Below are positions 34,966 through 42,578 of a DNA stretch of 64,000 nucleotides, one piece after another. Under the pieces are notes generated by a model, which saw only the letters and a list, made by a program, of their open reading frames with translations, searched no databases and was not told the DNA's origin. Both the position numbers and the translations under genes were made by a program. The stretch is taken from the NCBI RefSeq assembly GCF_005771425.1, contig NZ_VBTZ01000001.1, positions 940,023 through 1,004,022 of the forward strand, written 5' to 3'. How positions within the stretch are numbered: position 1 is the first letter of the stretch; the number at the start of each line of letters is the position of its first letter. Origin of the DNA: Methylocystis sp. B8 (lineage in GTDB: Bacteria; Pseudomonadota; Alphaproteobacteria; Rhizobiales; Beijerinckiaceae).

Positions 34966-35005
34966 GAACCCCTGACGGTCCATCCGTCAGGGGTTCAACT
35001 TTTTT
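34966..35005 (+). terminator. Rho-independent terminator of the cold-shock gene
   Basis: A 13-bp perfect stem GAACCCCTGACGG/CCGTCAGGGGTTC with a 5-base loop, followed by AACTTTTTT. Confidence 0.93.
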
Positions 35006-35087
35006 GCCTTGCAGAAGCGCTTCGAGCATCGGTGCAAGGAATTACAGCCGGGCGGTGGCGCGAAGCCCAACATATGAGGGGCGAGGT

Positions 35088-35240
35088 ATGGCTAAAGGCC
35101 AACGGCGCAGCAATCGCGAAGCAAAGAAACCGAAGAAAGACAAAGCTCCTGACGCGGGTTCCGCAGCCGTCAAGGGCTCGTCTTGGCTGACCGTCGAAAA
35201 GCTCCAGGCCCGCGAAGCCGGAGCGAAGCGACGGAGGTGA
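35088..35240 (+). CDS. Small basic hypothetical protein
   Basis: A 50-residue protein from ATG 35088 behind GAGGGGCGAGGT. It is very rich in Lys and Arg at both ends (MAKGQRRSNREAKKPKKDK, EAGAKRRR). From memory the N-terminus recurs in many Rhizobiales. The function is unknown; an RNA- or DNA-contacting role would fit its charge. It is first of a row of small genes downstream of cspA. Confidence 0.7.
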   Translation: MAKGQRRSNREAKKPKKDKAPDAGSAAVKGSSWLTVEKLQAREAGAKRRR

Positions 35241-35300
35241 TTAGAGCGCGGCGCGCTTTGGGGCGACGACGCGTTCACAGCAGCTCAAGGAGCGCGTCCA

Positions 35301-35567
35301 ATGACGAATGACAACGAAACAAGCCGGCGCTTTCGGCGTCCGGCGCCACGGCTTGCTGCCGTCCCTTCACATAAATTTCCCATCGGCGTCCGCGTGATCC
35401 AAAAGTTCGGAGCGGCCACCGGCACGGATTCGTTCCACGTCACTCGTCATCTCCCCGACGCCGGCGCCGGACTGCAGTATCGGATGAAGAGGGATCGCGA
35501 CGGTCAGGAAAGGGTCGCCGTAGAGTCCGCTCTCGAACGCGTCGCGGGGGACGATTTGATCCAATAG
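35301..35567 (+). CDS. Small hypothetical protein
   Basis: 88 residues with a strong ribosome binding site (AAGGAGCG). The middle reads HKFPIGVRVIQKFG, then FHVTRHLPDAGAGLQYRMK and RVAVESALERV. I recall similar small proteins in Rhizobiales but no assigned function. The beta-rich middle resembles a short SH3-like barrel. The next small gene begins 17 bases after its stop. Confidence 0.7.
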   Translation: MTNDNETSRRFRRPAPRLAAVPSHKFPIGVRVIQKFGAATGTDSFHVTRHLPDAGAGLQYRMKRDRDGQERVAVESALERVAGDDLIQ

Positions 35568-35583
35568 CTCCTGGAGGCGGAAG

Positions 35584-35844
35584 ATGGACGCGAAAGATTA
35601 TAGAAACGAAGCTGTCCTCTTTTTTTGCAAGGCGACAAATTCAAAATCCAAGTCGCTTATTTTCAGGCGCTTCCCCCACGCCTCGGACGCCATTCGCTAC
35701 GCGGTAGAGGAACTTACACCGAAAGCGCTCGCAAGTTGTTCCTTGGAAGTGGCTGAGCAGCACTTTTTCGGCAGCGAAATTCGACCTCTTTACGATAGCT
35801 CCGACTACCCATTGCGCCGCCGGTCAATGAAGGCGCGCCCATAG
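35584..35844 (+). CDS. Small hypothetical protein
   Basis: 86 residues, preceded by GGAGGCGGAAG. The pattern FRRFPHASDAIRYAVEEL and the ending SEIRPLYDSSDYPLRRR recall a small alphaproteobacterial family of unknown function. It is probably co-transcribed with the preceding small gene. Confidence 0.65.
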   Translation: MDAKDYRNEAVLFFCKATNSKSKSLIFRRFPHASDAIRYAVEELTPKALASCSLEVAEQHFFGSEIRPLYDSSDYPLRRRSMKARP

Positions 35845-36010
35845 CGCGTGACGGCGCGAAAAATCTAGATCAGCTAAGCTCGGGGCGGCCCTTGGCAAAC
35901 GCTGCTGGGAGGCGCCAGGTCCGCTCGCTTCCCTTTTTGGCGAGCCGCGCAATATTTGATCTTGCAGGCGCAGTCAGGCGAAAAGCCTGAGCGCAAGCGA
36001 GGATCAGAAA

Positions 36011-36211
36011 ATGGCCGAGACAAGGAAAGTGGCCAGGACATATGCCAGGAATGTCGTCCACGGGACGACTCCACTCGCATTCGCCGGAATTGGCGCCGCG
36101 CTCGCCGCAGGTTTGGGCGTCGCGGCTGCAGGGATATCCGTCGCATTCGCAGGCGCCCTCGCCGGCGCGATAGGCGGAACCATCCTCGGCATGTGGTTAG
36201 ACCGCCGCTGA
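36011..36211 (+). CDS. Small glycine-zipper membrane protein
   Basis: 66 residues from ATG 36011 behind GAGGATC. Two hydrophobic, Gly/Ala-rich helices (FAGIGAALAAGLGVAAAGIS and FAGALAGAIGGTILGM) with GxxxG-type spacing suggest a membrane hairpin. No family function is known to me. Confidence 0.65.
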   Translation: MAETRKVARTYARNVVHGTTPLAFAGIGAALAAGLGVAAAGISVAFAGALAGAIGGTILGMWLDRR

Positions 36212-36313
36212 GACGACTCTTGCTCATGCCGAGCAAATCGCGTCGCGTGCGGATTCGCACATTCGCTCGGCTACGGAACCGGTAGCGTTCTCTCCATCAA
36301 ACAGGAGGACGTT

Positions 36314-36448
36314 ATGTCGAAGTTCACCAGCACGATCATTGGAGCCATCATCGGGTCGGCCATTTTCCTTGGAGTCGGCATTGGCCTGGCTCATGCGCAT
36401 ACTGCGCCTCAGCAGACGGGCGTCGTCGTCTACGTTGACGAACCCTGA
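36314..36448 (+). CDS. Short membrane peptide (44 residues)
   Basis: ATG 36314 follows an ideal ribosome binding site (AGGAGGACGTT). The peptide has one membrane or signal-like segment (IIGAIIGSAIFLGVGIGLAHA) and a short polar tail ending VVVYVDEP. The AHA-HTA site could be cleaved, leaving a very short periplasmic peptide. It converges on the DoxX gene. No homologue is recognised. Confidence 0.55.
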   Translation: MSKFTSTIIGAIIGSAIFLGVGIGLAHAHTAPQQTGVVVYVDEP

Positions 36449-36474
36449 GATTCCCAGGCAAAGGCGAGCGGCAG

Positions 36475-36960
36475 CTAAGGCGACCGACGCCGAAACAGCA
36501 GATGGTCCAATGATAGTGCGCCGGGTCCGCGAGCGATCAAAACGATGAGAATCGCCGCCCAATAGGCGTGGACGGTCCACCATGCGTCAGGGAAGACGAA
36601 GATCTGAATGACCAGCGTCATCATCAGAAGTCCGAGCGCCGACAGGCGCGTCAAAAGACCGATGAAGAGCAGCAGCGGCAGAATGAATTCCATGGCGCTC
36701 GCCATATAGGCGGAGACCGTCGGCGAAATGAGCGGCACCTTATATTCATCGGCGAACAAGGCGAATGTCGCGTCGCGGATCGCTGTCGGGATCTGGAACG
36801 ACATATCGACGCCTAAAATCTCGCCGCCGATCGTCGGTCCTTCAATCTTGGTCTGGCCGGAGACGAAGAAAGGATGCGCGGCGACAATCCGTAGAAAAAG
36901 CGCGATCAGAGAGTAGGGGATCGCATCCAACCACCCTGCAGTTCTTCTTATGATGTTCAT
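36475..36960 (-). CDS. DoxX family membrane protein of the bufferin operon
   Basis: A 161-residue protein with four hydrophobic segments typical of DoxX (ALFLRIVAAHPFFVSGQTK, AMEFILPLLLFIGLLTRL). DoxX-like genes commonly accompany DUF692/DUF2063 bufferin loci; a role in electron transfer to the quinone pool has been suggested for the family. It starts 57 bases after the bufC stop and is the last gene of the likely operon. Confidence 0.85.
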   Translation of the reverse strand: MNIIRRTAGWLDAIPYSLIALFLRIVAAHPFFVSGQTKIEGPTIGGEILGVDMSFQIPTAIRDATFALFADEYKVPLISPTVSAYMASAMEFILPLLLFIGLLTRLSALGLLMMTLVIQIFVFPDAWWTVHAYWAAILIVLIARGPGALSLDHLLFRRRSP

Positions 36961-37017
36961 GAGGCCTCAAGCTCCATCAGGATCGGGTAGGCCGCGGCTA
37001 TAATTGTTCCTCTTCCA

Positions 37018-37791
37018 TCAATGCGCGACCCTAATGGCGACGAAAGCCTCGGCCAAGATCAACTCGCGCAGGCAGGCTGTCAGATCAAAATCCGTCGCTA
37101 CGGCGGTTGCCGCATTCACAGCCTCGCCGAACGTTTGTCTGTCCTGAAGCGCGTCCACGAAGACTGCGCCGCCCGCGGGGAGCGTTGACACTCTGATCTC
37201 CAGCTCAGGCCGAACGACAAGCGCCTCTTCGCCGCGATTCAAATCAAGGGGCGTCATCTCTTCACCCGACATGTGTTGTCGCCAGATTGAAACAATCGGA
37301 TATGTCGACGCGATGACTTGGGTCGAGGGATGCAGGGTCGCCGTTGCGTTCTCCAGCCGATCAGGAGGAAGGGCGCGTACGGATCCTATTGTCAGCGGCG
37401 CGGCGTCCTCGGCGTGATAGGCTTGGCCGACGGCATATTCCAGCCGCGCGACATCCGACAGATAGGAAAGCTCGCGCGCTGGCTCGAACTGCGAGACAAA
37501 TGTCGCGAAGCCCCCTCCATACTCAAATAGCATCGGCGCGCAGGGAAGGAATTCGCGCATATAGCAATGCGCCATGGCTCGGAAAAACTCTTCTCCAACC
37601 AATTGCCAGCAAACCGGAAATCGTTCGGATAGCGCGTCGACGAGTCCGACGCATACATTGTTGCGATAGACCGCGAAGCGTTTCTCCGGCGAAAAGCCGC
37701 GGGGCGTTTCGAGCCCGTTCGGCGGCGGCAGCTCGGGATCAAGCAACGCGCGGACAAATGCGCCTTGATCGAAGTCGGCCGGCGCCGTCAT
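37018..37791 (-). CDS. bufC: BufC/DUF2063 family partner of the MNIO enzyme
   Basis: 257 residues from ATG 37791, which overlaps the bufB stop (ATGA); a longer upstream start would lie inside bufB. The N-terminal DUF2063 helical domain (GFSPEKRFAVYRNNVCVGLVDAL, FRAMAHCYM) is followed by a beta-rich C-terminal domain. Such proteins bind the precursor and present it to the MNIO enzyme. It is older-labelled as a putative DNA-binding domain, for which there is no evidence here. Confidence 0.9.
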   Translation of the reverse strand: MTAPADFDQGAFVRALLDPELPPPNGLETPRGFSPEKRFAVYRNNVCVGLVDALSERFPVCWQLVGEEFFRAMAHCYMREFLPCAPMLFEYGGGFATFVSQFEPARELSYLSDVARLEYAVGQAYHAEDAAPLTIGSVRALPPDRLENATATLHPSTQVIASTYPIVSIWRQHMSGEEMTPLDLNRGEEALVVRPELEIRVSTLPAGGAVFVDALQDRQTFGEAVNAATAVATDFDLTACLRELILAEAFVAIRVAH

Positions 37792-38702
37792 TGGATCGCC
37801 GCCGATATCGAGTTGTCCTCGACGGCGGATCGCCGCCTCGCAAGGAATGATTCCGCGCGCATGGCTTGCGCAAAGAGAACCTTCCACGGCGGAACGTCAT
37901 TGTCCCATTCGATCAGAGTCGCGACTGGGCGGCATCGCGAGAGGGCATGAACATAGAGCCGCCAAACCCCTTCTTGGACTGGCGCGCAATGGGCGTCGAT
38001 CAGGAGAGGATCGCCGACCTCGTCGGCATCCTCGGCATATCCGGCGAGATGGATCTCTTCGACAAAGGACATCGGAAAGGCGTCGATATAATCCTCCGCC
38101 GAGAAGCCGAGATTCGTCGCGCTGATATAGGCGTTGGTAACGTCGAGCAGCAGCCGGCAGTCCGTGCGGCGGACGACCTCTCGCAAGAATTCGATCTCGG
38201 AATAATCCGAGGATTGGAAGCGGAGATAGGCTGCCGGATTTTCGATGAGGATGGGTCTGGCAAGCGCCTCTTGAATTTCATTCACATGAGCGACGACATG
38301 CGTCAGAGTCGACGCGTTGTAGGGCAGGGCGAGCAAGTCATTGAGAAAGCGGCCGCCCTGCGTCGACCAGGCGAGATGTTCGGAGAACGCGGCGGGCTTG
38401 TAGCGGTCGACAAGAGTTTTCACGCGGGCAAGATGCTCGCGATCGAGTGGCTCGGCGCCGCCGATCGAGAGTCCGACGCCATGAATTGACAGCGGAAAGT
38501 CGCGGCGCAGCCGCGTGAGCTGTGCGTGTGGAGCGCCTCCCGCGCCCATGTAATTCTCGGCGTGGATTTCGAAGAAGCCGACATCGGGCGCCGAGGCCTC
38601 GATGTCGGCGAAATGCACGCTCTTAAATCCAACCCCCGCGCGAGCAGGCAGCGAGGACGCCGCATGCGCGCAGCTATGAGCGGGAAGGGAAGGCGCTCCC
38701 AT
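37788..38702 (-). CDS. bufB: MNIO (DUF692) family bufferin-modifying enzyme
   Basis: A 304-residue TIM-barrel multinuclear non-heme iron enzyme. Family motifs in order: FFEIHAENYM (43-52), SIHGVGLSIGG (72-82), SEHLAWS (107-113), DVTNAYISATNLG (187-199), EIHLAGY (216-222), DAHCAP (236-241) and LIEWDND (263-269). These supply the His, Asp and Glu iron ligands. Relatives convert precursor cysteines into heterocycles that bind Cu(I). The start lies 6 bases after the bufA1 stop, fixing bufA1 as the likely substrate. Confidence 0.93.
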   Translation of the reverse strand: MGAPSLPAHSCAHAASSLPARAGVGFKSVHFADIEASAPDVGFFEIHAENYMGAGGAPHAQLTRLRRDFPLSIHGVGLSIGGAEPLDREHLARVKTLVDRYKPAAFSEHLAWSTQGGRFLNDLLALPYNASTLTHVVAHVNEIQEALARPILIENPAAYLRFQSSDYSEIEFLREVVRRTDCRLLLDVTNAYISATNLGFSAEDYIDAFPMSFVEEIHLAGYAEDADEVGDPLLIDAHCAPVQEGVWRLYVHALSRCRPVATLIEWDNDVPPWKVLFAQAMRAESFLARRRSAVEDNSISAAIQ

Positions 38703-38708
38703 ATGGCT

Positions 38709-38990
38709 CTAGTTCGGGAGCGGCTCGAGGCTGCCCTTGCCTTTGGGCGTCACGATCGCCGAGCAAGTGCCCTTTGGGACATATTTCCATGCGCCGCCCT
38801 GATAATCCGTCTTCGACGTTCCGGCGCAACTGGTTCCCGGCCCCGCCGCGCAATCATTCTTGCCCTTCAAGGACACGCCAAAGCACTTCTCCTGCTCGGC
38901 CTTTGCGGCTTTCGCGGTTTCGGCCAGGGTAACGGCCGTCGCGAAGGCGCCCGCGATAGCGATGGCGGCGCGAAGCTTCTTATCTGACAT
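38709..38990 (-). CDS. bufA1: BufA1 (DUF2282) bufferin precursor
   Basis: A 93-residue precursor with a signal peptide (about 1-29, ending AKAAKA) and a core with four cysteines: C36, C47, C55 and C76, in ECFGV-like [33 protein letters not shown] and [10 protein letters not shown]. This is the conserved BufA1 pattern of periplasmic copper-sequestering peptides. It is the first gene of the operon, 112 bases downstream of an exact SigF-type promoter. Confidence 0.92.
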   Translation of the reverse strand: MSDKKLRAAIAIAGAFATAVTLAETAKAAKAEQEKCFGVSLKGKNDCAAGPGTSCAGTSKTDYQGGAWKYVPKGTCSAIVTPKGKGSLEPLPN

Positions 38991-39101
38991 TCTGATCTCC
39001 CTCTGCTTTCCATCAGGTTATTCACAAGAACAGGCAGTCGGTTGAAAATCTGACGTTTTCGGAGCGTTGATCGAGTTGACCCCCGCAGCTTTAAGGGTCA
39101 A

Positions 39102-39127
39102 TTCGTCATGACGGCGGCAAAGGTTAC
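39102..39127 (-). promoter_or_regulatory. SigF-type ECF promoter of bufA1BC-doxX
   Basis: On the minus strand GTAACC (39127-39122), exactly 16 bases, then CGAA (39105-39102). This equals the motif I recall for the Caulobacter SigF regulon. It points to bufA1, leaving a 5' leader of roughly 100 bases. Confidence 0.8.
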
Positions 39128-39287
39128 AACCAAAGGCCGCAGACTGGACAGCCCAAAGCCCGAATAGGAAAGATGGCGCGTCGACGCCTAAGTGACTAGA
39201 ACTGGCGTCGTCAACTATGCGCTCCGGCCTAGTCCGAAATCGGGCTGCGGAGCGTCAGAGCCAAGCCAAGCAGATTCGCAAGCGGAC

Positions 39288-39863
39288 ATGGGCGAATTGG
39301 GCGATACGTCGAACGATCGGGAAAGTCGCTGGCGCGCGCTGATGGCGTCAGCGCAGGACGGCGATCACGCGGCCTACGGCGAGCTTTTGTCCGATCTCTT
39401 TCCCGTCTTGCGGCGCTTCGTCTTGCGAAGATGGCCGAATGCGCATGATACGGAAGATGTGGTGCAGGAAATCCTGGTGTCTATTCATACCGTGCGCCAG
39501 ACATACGATCGTCGGCGGGCCTTCACGCCCTGGCTTATGACCATCGCCGCGCGGCGCGCCGCCGACGCCGCGCGAAGGCGTTATGCGCGAGGCGCCAATG
39601 AAACGACAGTCGATGTTTTGCCTGAAACCTTTTACGGCGACGGCGCGAAATCCGAACAGGAGACGAGCGACGATCAGGAGGCTATTCGTCGAGCCATGGC
39701 GCTTCTGCCGGCGGGCCAGCGCCAGGCGATTGAACTGGTCAAGATCCAAGGTCTCTCGCTGGAGGAGGCGTCTCAGGTCACGGGGAAGAGCGTCGGTTCT
39801 CTGAAAGTCGGAGTCCATCGAGCAATCAAAGCGATGCGGCAGGCGTTGGAGCGGAATTGCTAG
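39288..39863 (+). CDS. sigF: ECF sigma factor of the SigF (DUF1109-linked) type
   Basis: 191 residues from ATG 39288; a GTG at 39192 would add 32 residues that do not resemble the family. Region 2 is LLSDLFPVLRRFVLRRWPNAHDTEDVVQEI, abbreviated here as VLRRFVLRRWP and DTEDVVQEILVSIH. Region 4 is LPAGQRQAIELVKIQGLSLE and EASQVTGKSVGSLKVGVHRA. The DUF1109 anti-sigma gene follows 4 bases later. In Caulobacter the matching sigma factor drives bufferin operons under copper, cadmium or chromate stress. Confidence 0.92.
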   Translation: MGELGDTSNDRESRWRALMASAQDGDHAAYGELLSDLFPVLRRFVLRRWPNAHDTEDVVQEILVSIHTVRQTYDRRRAFTPWLMTIAARRAADAARRRYARGANETTVDVLPETFYGDGAKSEQETSDDQEAIRRAMALLPAGQRQAIELVKIQGLSLEEASQVTGKSVGSLKVGVHRAIKAMRQALERNC

Positions 39864-39867
39864 GCGA

Positions 39868-40551
39868 ATGTTGAAGGAAGACCTGATCCGGACCTTGACC
39901 GAGAATTGCGCGCCCGTACGCCCTCTTGCGCATCCCGCATGGCGCGCGCTCGTTTGGTTCGCGGTTTCTCTTTGCTATGTCGCGGTCGTGGCGGCGGTCA
40001 TGGGGATCAGGCCAGATTTGCTCGCCAAGATCGCCGACCCGCGGTTTGCGACGGAACTGGCTGCGGCGTTCCTGACGAGCGTCGTGGCGGCGGCTGGCGC
40101 TTTCAGCGCCGGCTGTCCTGCGCGCCCGGTCTGGGAACGATTCGTCTTCGTATTTTTCTTTCTGATCTGGGCCGGCGCTCTCGCCGTCGGATGCTGGAGG
40201 GACGTCGAAGCCTTCGGACTGACTGGCCTCTTGTCTCATTCGGACATTTATTGTTTGCCGACGATCCTCGCCATCAGCATACCGACGGCGCTTTTAATCC
40301 TTTCGATGGTCAAACGCGGCGCGCCTATCGCGCCATTCGTGACGATCGGACTTGCGGCGCTCGCATCCACCGCCTTGGCGGCGGCGGCGCTGCGTCTGTC
40401 CTTCAGAGAAGATGCGGCGGCGTCAGTCTGTATCTGGCAATTCGGCTCCGTCGTCCTGCTGACGGGAATCGCATCGCTTTTCGGCCGAGTGCTGCTGCAC
40501 TGGACGATGCGCGAAGAGTTGATCGCCTCTTTTCAAGCGCATCGGCGTTGA
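39868..40551 (+). CDS. nrsF: NrsF-like DUF1109 membrane anti-sigma factor
   Basis: 227 residues with six hydrophobic segments. C129 (SDIYCLPTIL) and C188 (ASVCIWQFG) sit close to the two cysteines (I recall 131 and 181) that Caulobacter NrsF needs for metal sensing, and KRGAPIAPF is the conserved loop between them. It would hold the sigma factor at the membrane until a thiophilic metal binds. Co-translated with the sigma gene. Confidence 0.9.
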   Translation: MLKEDLIRTLTENCAPVRPLAHPAWRALVWFAVSLCYVAVVAAVMGIRPDLLAKIADPRFATELAAAFLTSVVAAAGAFSAGCPARPVWERFVFVFFFLIWAGALAVGCWRDVEAFGLTGLLSHSDIYCLPTILAISIPTALLILSMVKRGAPIAPFVTIGLAALASTALAAAALRLSFREDAAASVCIWQFGSVVLLTGIASLFGRVLLHWTMREELIASFQAHRR

Positions 40552-40594
40552 TCACGCCTGCGCGGCCCTTCTGCGGCTCAGGAAATTCGCAAGG

Positions 40595-40640
40595 AGCGGC
40601 GCGGATCAGACCAAGAGAATGATCCGTCCGCGCCGCTTTG
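40595..40640. terminator. Bidirectional terminator-like hairpin
   Basis: AGCGGCGCGG pairs with CCGCGCCGCT, extended by GATCA/TGATC past a small bulge. It lies between the convergent nrsF and bufA2 genes. T runs are short (TTT), so termination strength is uncertain. Confidence 0.55.
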
Positions 40641-40641
40641 A

Positions 40642-40908
40642 TCACATCTCGACGACCTTGCCGCCCTTCTCCTCGCAAGCTTTTGCGGATTTTTCGGGCA
40701 GCCACCCCTGACCCTTGCAGGAGTTCATGCCTTTGCAGGAGTTGTTCGCCGTTTTGCAGGCGCTCGTCCCCTTGCATGAATTGATTCCGCTGCAATGGAC
40801 AGTTTTGCTCATTTTTTTGGCAAGCGCCGGCGCTGTCGCCGCGCCGCTGATAACCAGAGCGATCGCCGCGGCGGCCACCGAGGCGCCTGAAATGATTTTG
40901 GCGTTCAT
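40642..40908 (-). CDS. bufA2: BufA2-type bufferin precursor, without adjacent modification genes
   Basis: An 88-residue precursor: signal peptide about 1-30 (ending APALAKK), then a core with six cysteines at C39, C45, C51, C58, C64 and C78. The repeats are [21 protein letters not shown] and [11 protein letters not shown]. This is the BufA2 arrangement (CKGxNxCKGQGW). It has its own exact SigF-type promoter 70 bases upstream. No bufB or bufC follows, so maturation would need enzymes in trans, such as those at 37.0-38.7 kb. Confidence 0.9.
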   Translation of the reverse strand: MNAKIISGASVAAAAIALVISGAATAPALAKKMSKTVHCSGINSCKGTSACKTANNSCKGMNSCKGQGWLPEKSAKACEEKGGKVVEM

Positions 40909-40977
40909 TTTTAGTCTCCTTACAAATCAGCTCGCCGGGCGAGCGGGTTGGGGCCTCTTGGGAACCCGCTCACGCTA

Positions 40978-41003
40978 TTCGTCGCCATTATAAATAAGGT
41001 TAC
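40978..41003 (-). promoter_or_regulatory. SigF-type ECF promoter of bufA2
   Basis: On the minus strand GTAACC (41003-40998), exactly 16 bases, then CGAA (40981-40978), identical to the element before bufA1. The rest of the 450-base gap 40909-41358 has no gene and no recognised promoter for the RND genes. Confidence 0.82.
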
Positions 41004-41358
41004 ACTGCGAACCGCTTCAGGAACGGGCATAATCGGCCTGCAGTTTAAATCCGCCGCTGCGGCGACTTGCAGTTCGACCGCACAGCGCCGTCGCATTCCG
41101 CGCCAGGCGAAATACGAACGCATATTTTTAGCGGCGAATTCCGCTCTTCCTGAGCTGCGAAGAATAAATAAGCTGCGTAAAGAGCTTACTGCTTCCCATC
41201 CCAGGCGTCAGTCTGCGTATTTCGACAAGGCTTGGTCGGGCTGACAAAAAAGCTCCGCGCGCGATTTGCCTTCTGACGGCGCTGATCTTACTTCGTGTCT
41301 GCGTGTTGCGCCGGTCAAAAATGACAGGTTCAATGCGAATGTCGAAACCGGAGGTGAG

Positions 41359-42558
41359 ATGACGTTATTGGCTTTTGTGGCTGCGCGCGGCGGCGACGGT
41401 CACGGGAGAGTCGTCCGCATACTGCACAAAACATTCGTGGCGTTGCTGATTTTCGCGCAGCCGTCCGGGGCGCGCGCCGAAGGTCCGACTCCGGAAGTGG
41501 TGGTCTCCCGCCCTCTCGCCAAGACGATTCCGCATTGGGAAGAATATACGGGCCGTTTCGAGGCCTTAAAGCAGGTCGAGGTGCGCGCCCGGGTCTCAGG
41601 CACTCTAGAGAAGATCAATTTTACGGACGGGCAGTTCGTCAAAGCCGACGACGTTCTTTTCGTCATCGATCAGCGCCCATATCAGATCGCTGTCGACAGC
41701 GCGCGCGCGGAACTCGCCAGGACGCAAGCGCAGGCCGCGATGTCGACCCGCGACTACGCGCGCGCGCAGGAGATGACTCAGGGGCGGACCATCACCGCAC
41801 GCGACGTCGATCAGCGCAAAGCGAGCAGCGAGATCGCCAAGGCGCAGGTTGCGAGCGCAGAAGCGGCGCTTCGAAACGCCGAGCTCAATCTCGAATGGAC
41901 GCAGGTTCGCGCGCCCATCTCCGGGCGGGTGTCCGACCGCCGCGTCGATCCGGGCAATCTCGTCCAAGGCGGACAGGCCGGCGCGACCTTATTGACGACG
42001 ATCGTGACGCTCGATCCCATCCACTTTGTCTTCGACGCCTCGGAAGCGGATTACATCCGCTATGCCCGCGGGTCGGAAAATCAAAAGAAACCGGAGCGCG
42101 AATTCAACAATCGCGTTTCCGTGCGGCTCGCCGACGAGACGGAATGGACGCGCAGCGGCGTCATGGACTTCCTCGACAATCAGATCAATCGGCGCTCTGG
42201 CACAATCCGCGGCCGAGCCGTCTTCGACAATAAGGATTACTTCCTCACGCCCGGCGCCTTTGGTCGTCTGCGCCTGTTCAGCGGCGACGTCGCCGCGTTG
42301 CTCATTCCCGACGCCGCGATCGTCTCCGATCAGACGAGCAAGACCGTGCTCGTCGTAACGGACGACAATAAAGTCATCGCCAAATCGGTGGCTCTCGGTC
42401 CCATCCATAGGGGCTTGCGCGTGATCCAATCCGGCCTTGACGCCAAGGATCGCATCGTGATCGGCGGACTCGCGAACCCGATGGTTCGGCCCGGCGCGTC
42501 CGTGCGGCCGAAAGAAGGCGAGATCAAAGAAGCGCCCGTCGCGCTTGGCGGCAGATAG
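41359..42558 (+). CDS. RND efflux periplasmic adaptor (AcrA/MexA-like)
   Basis: 399 residues from ATG 41359 behind CCGGAGGTGAG; frames upstream do not fit. A signal peptide ends near SGARAEG. The HlyD core follows: EYTGRFEALKQVEVRARVSG (lipoyl half), the alpha-hairpin with AQAAMSTRDYARAQEM, and the second lipoyl half ELNLEWTQVRAPISGRVSDR. It lacks the usual lipobox cysteine. It bridges the permease to an outer-membrane channel not encoded here. Confidence 0.92.
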   Translation: MTLLAFVAARGGDGHGRVVRILHKTFVALLIFAQPSGARAEGPTPEVVVSRPLAKTIPHWEEYTGRFEALKQVEVRARVSGTLEKINFTDGQFVKADDVLFVIDQRPYQIAVDSARAELARTQAQAAMSTRDYARAQEMTQGRTITARDVDQRKASSEIAKAQVASAEAALRNAELNLEWTQVRAPISGRVSDRRVDPGNLVQGGQAGATLLTTIVTLDPIHFVFDASEADYIRYARGSENQKKPEREFNNRVSVRLADETEWTRSGVMDFLDNQINRRSGTIRGRAVFDNKDYFLTPGAFGRLRLFSGDVAALLIPDAAIVSDQTSKTVLVVTDDNKVIAKSVALGPIHRGLRVIQSGLDAKDRIVIGGLANPMVRPGASVRPKEGEIKEAPVALGGR

Positions 42559-42578
42559 ACTCCAGATCCAGGGACGCC

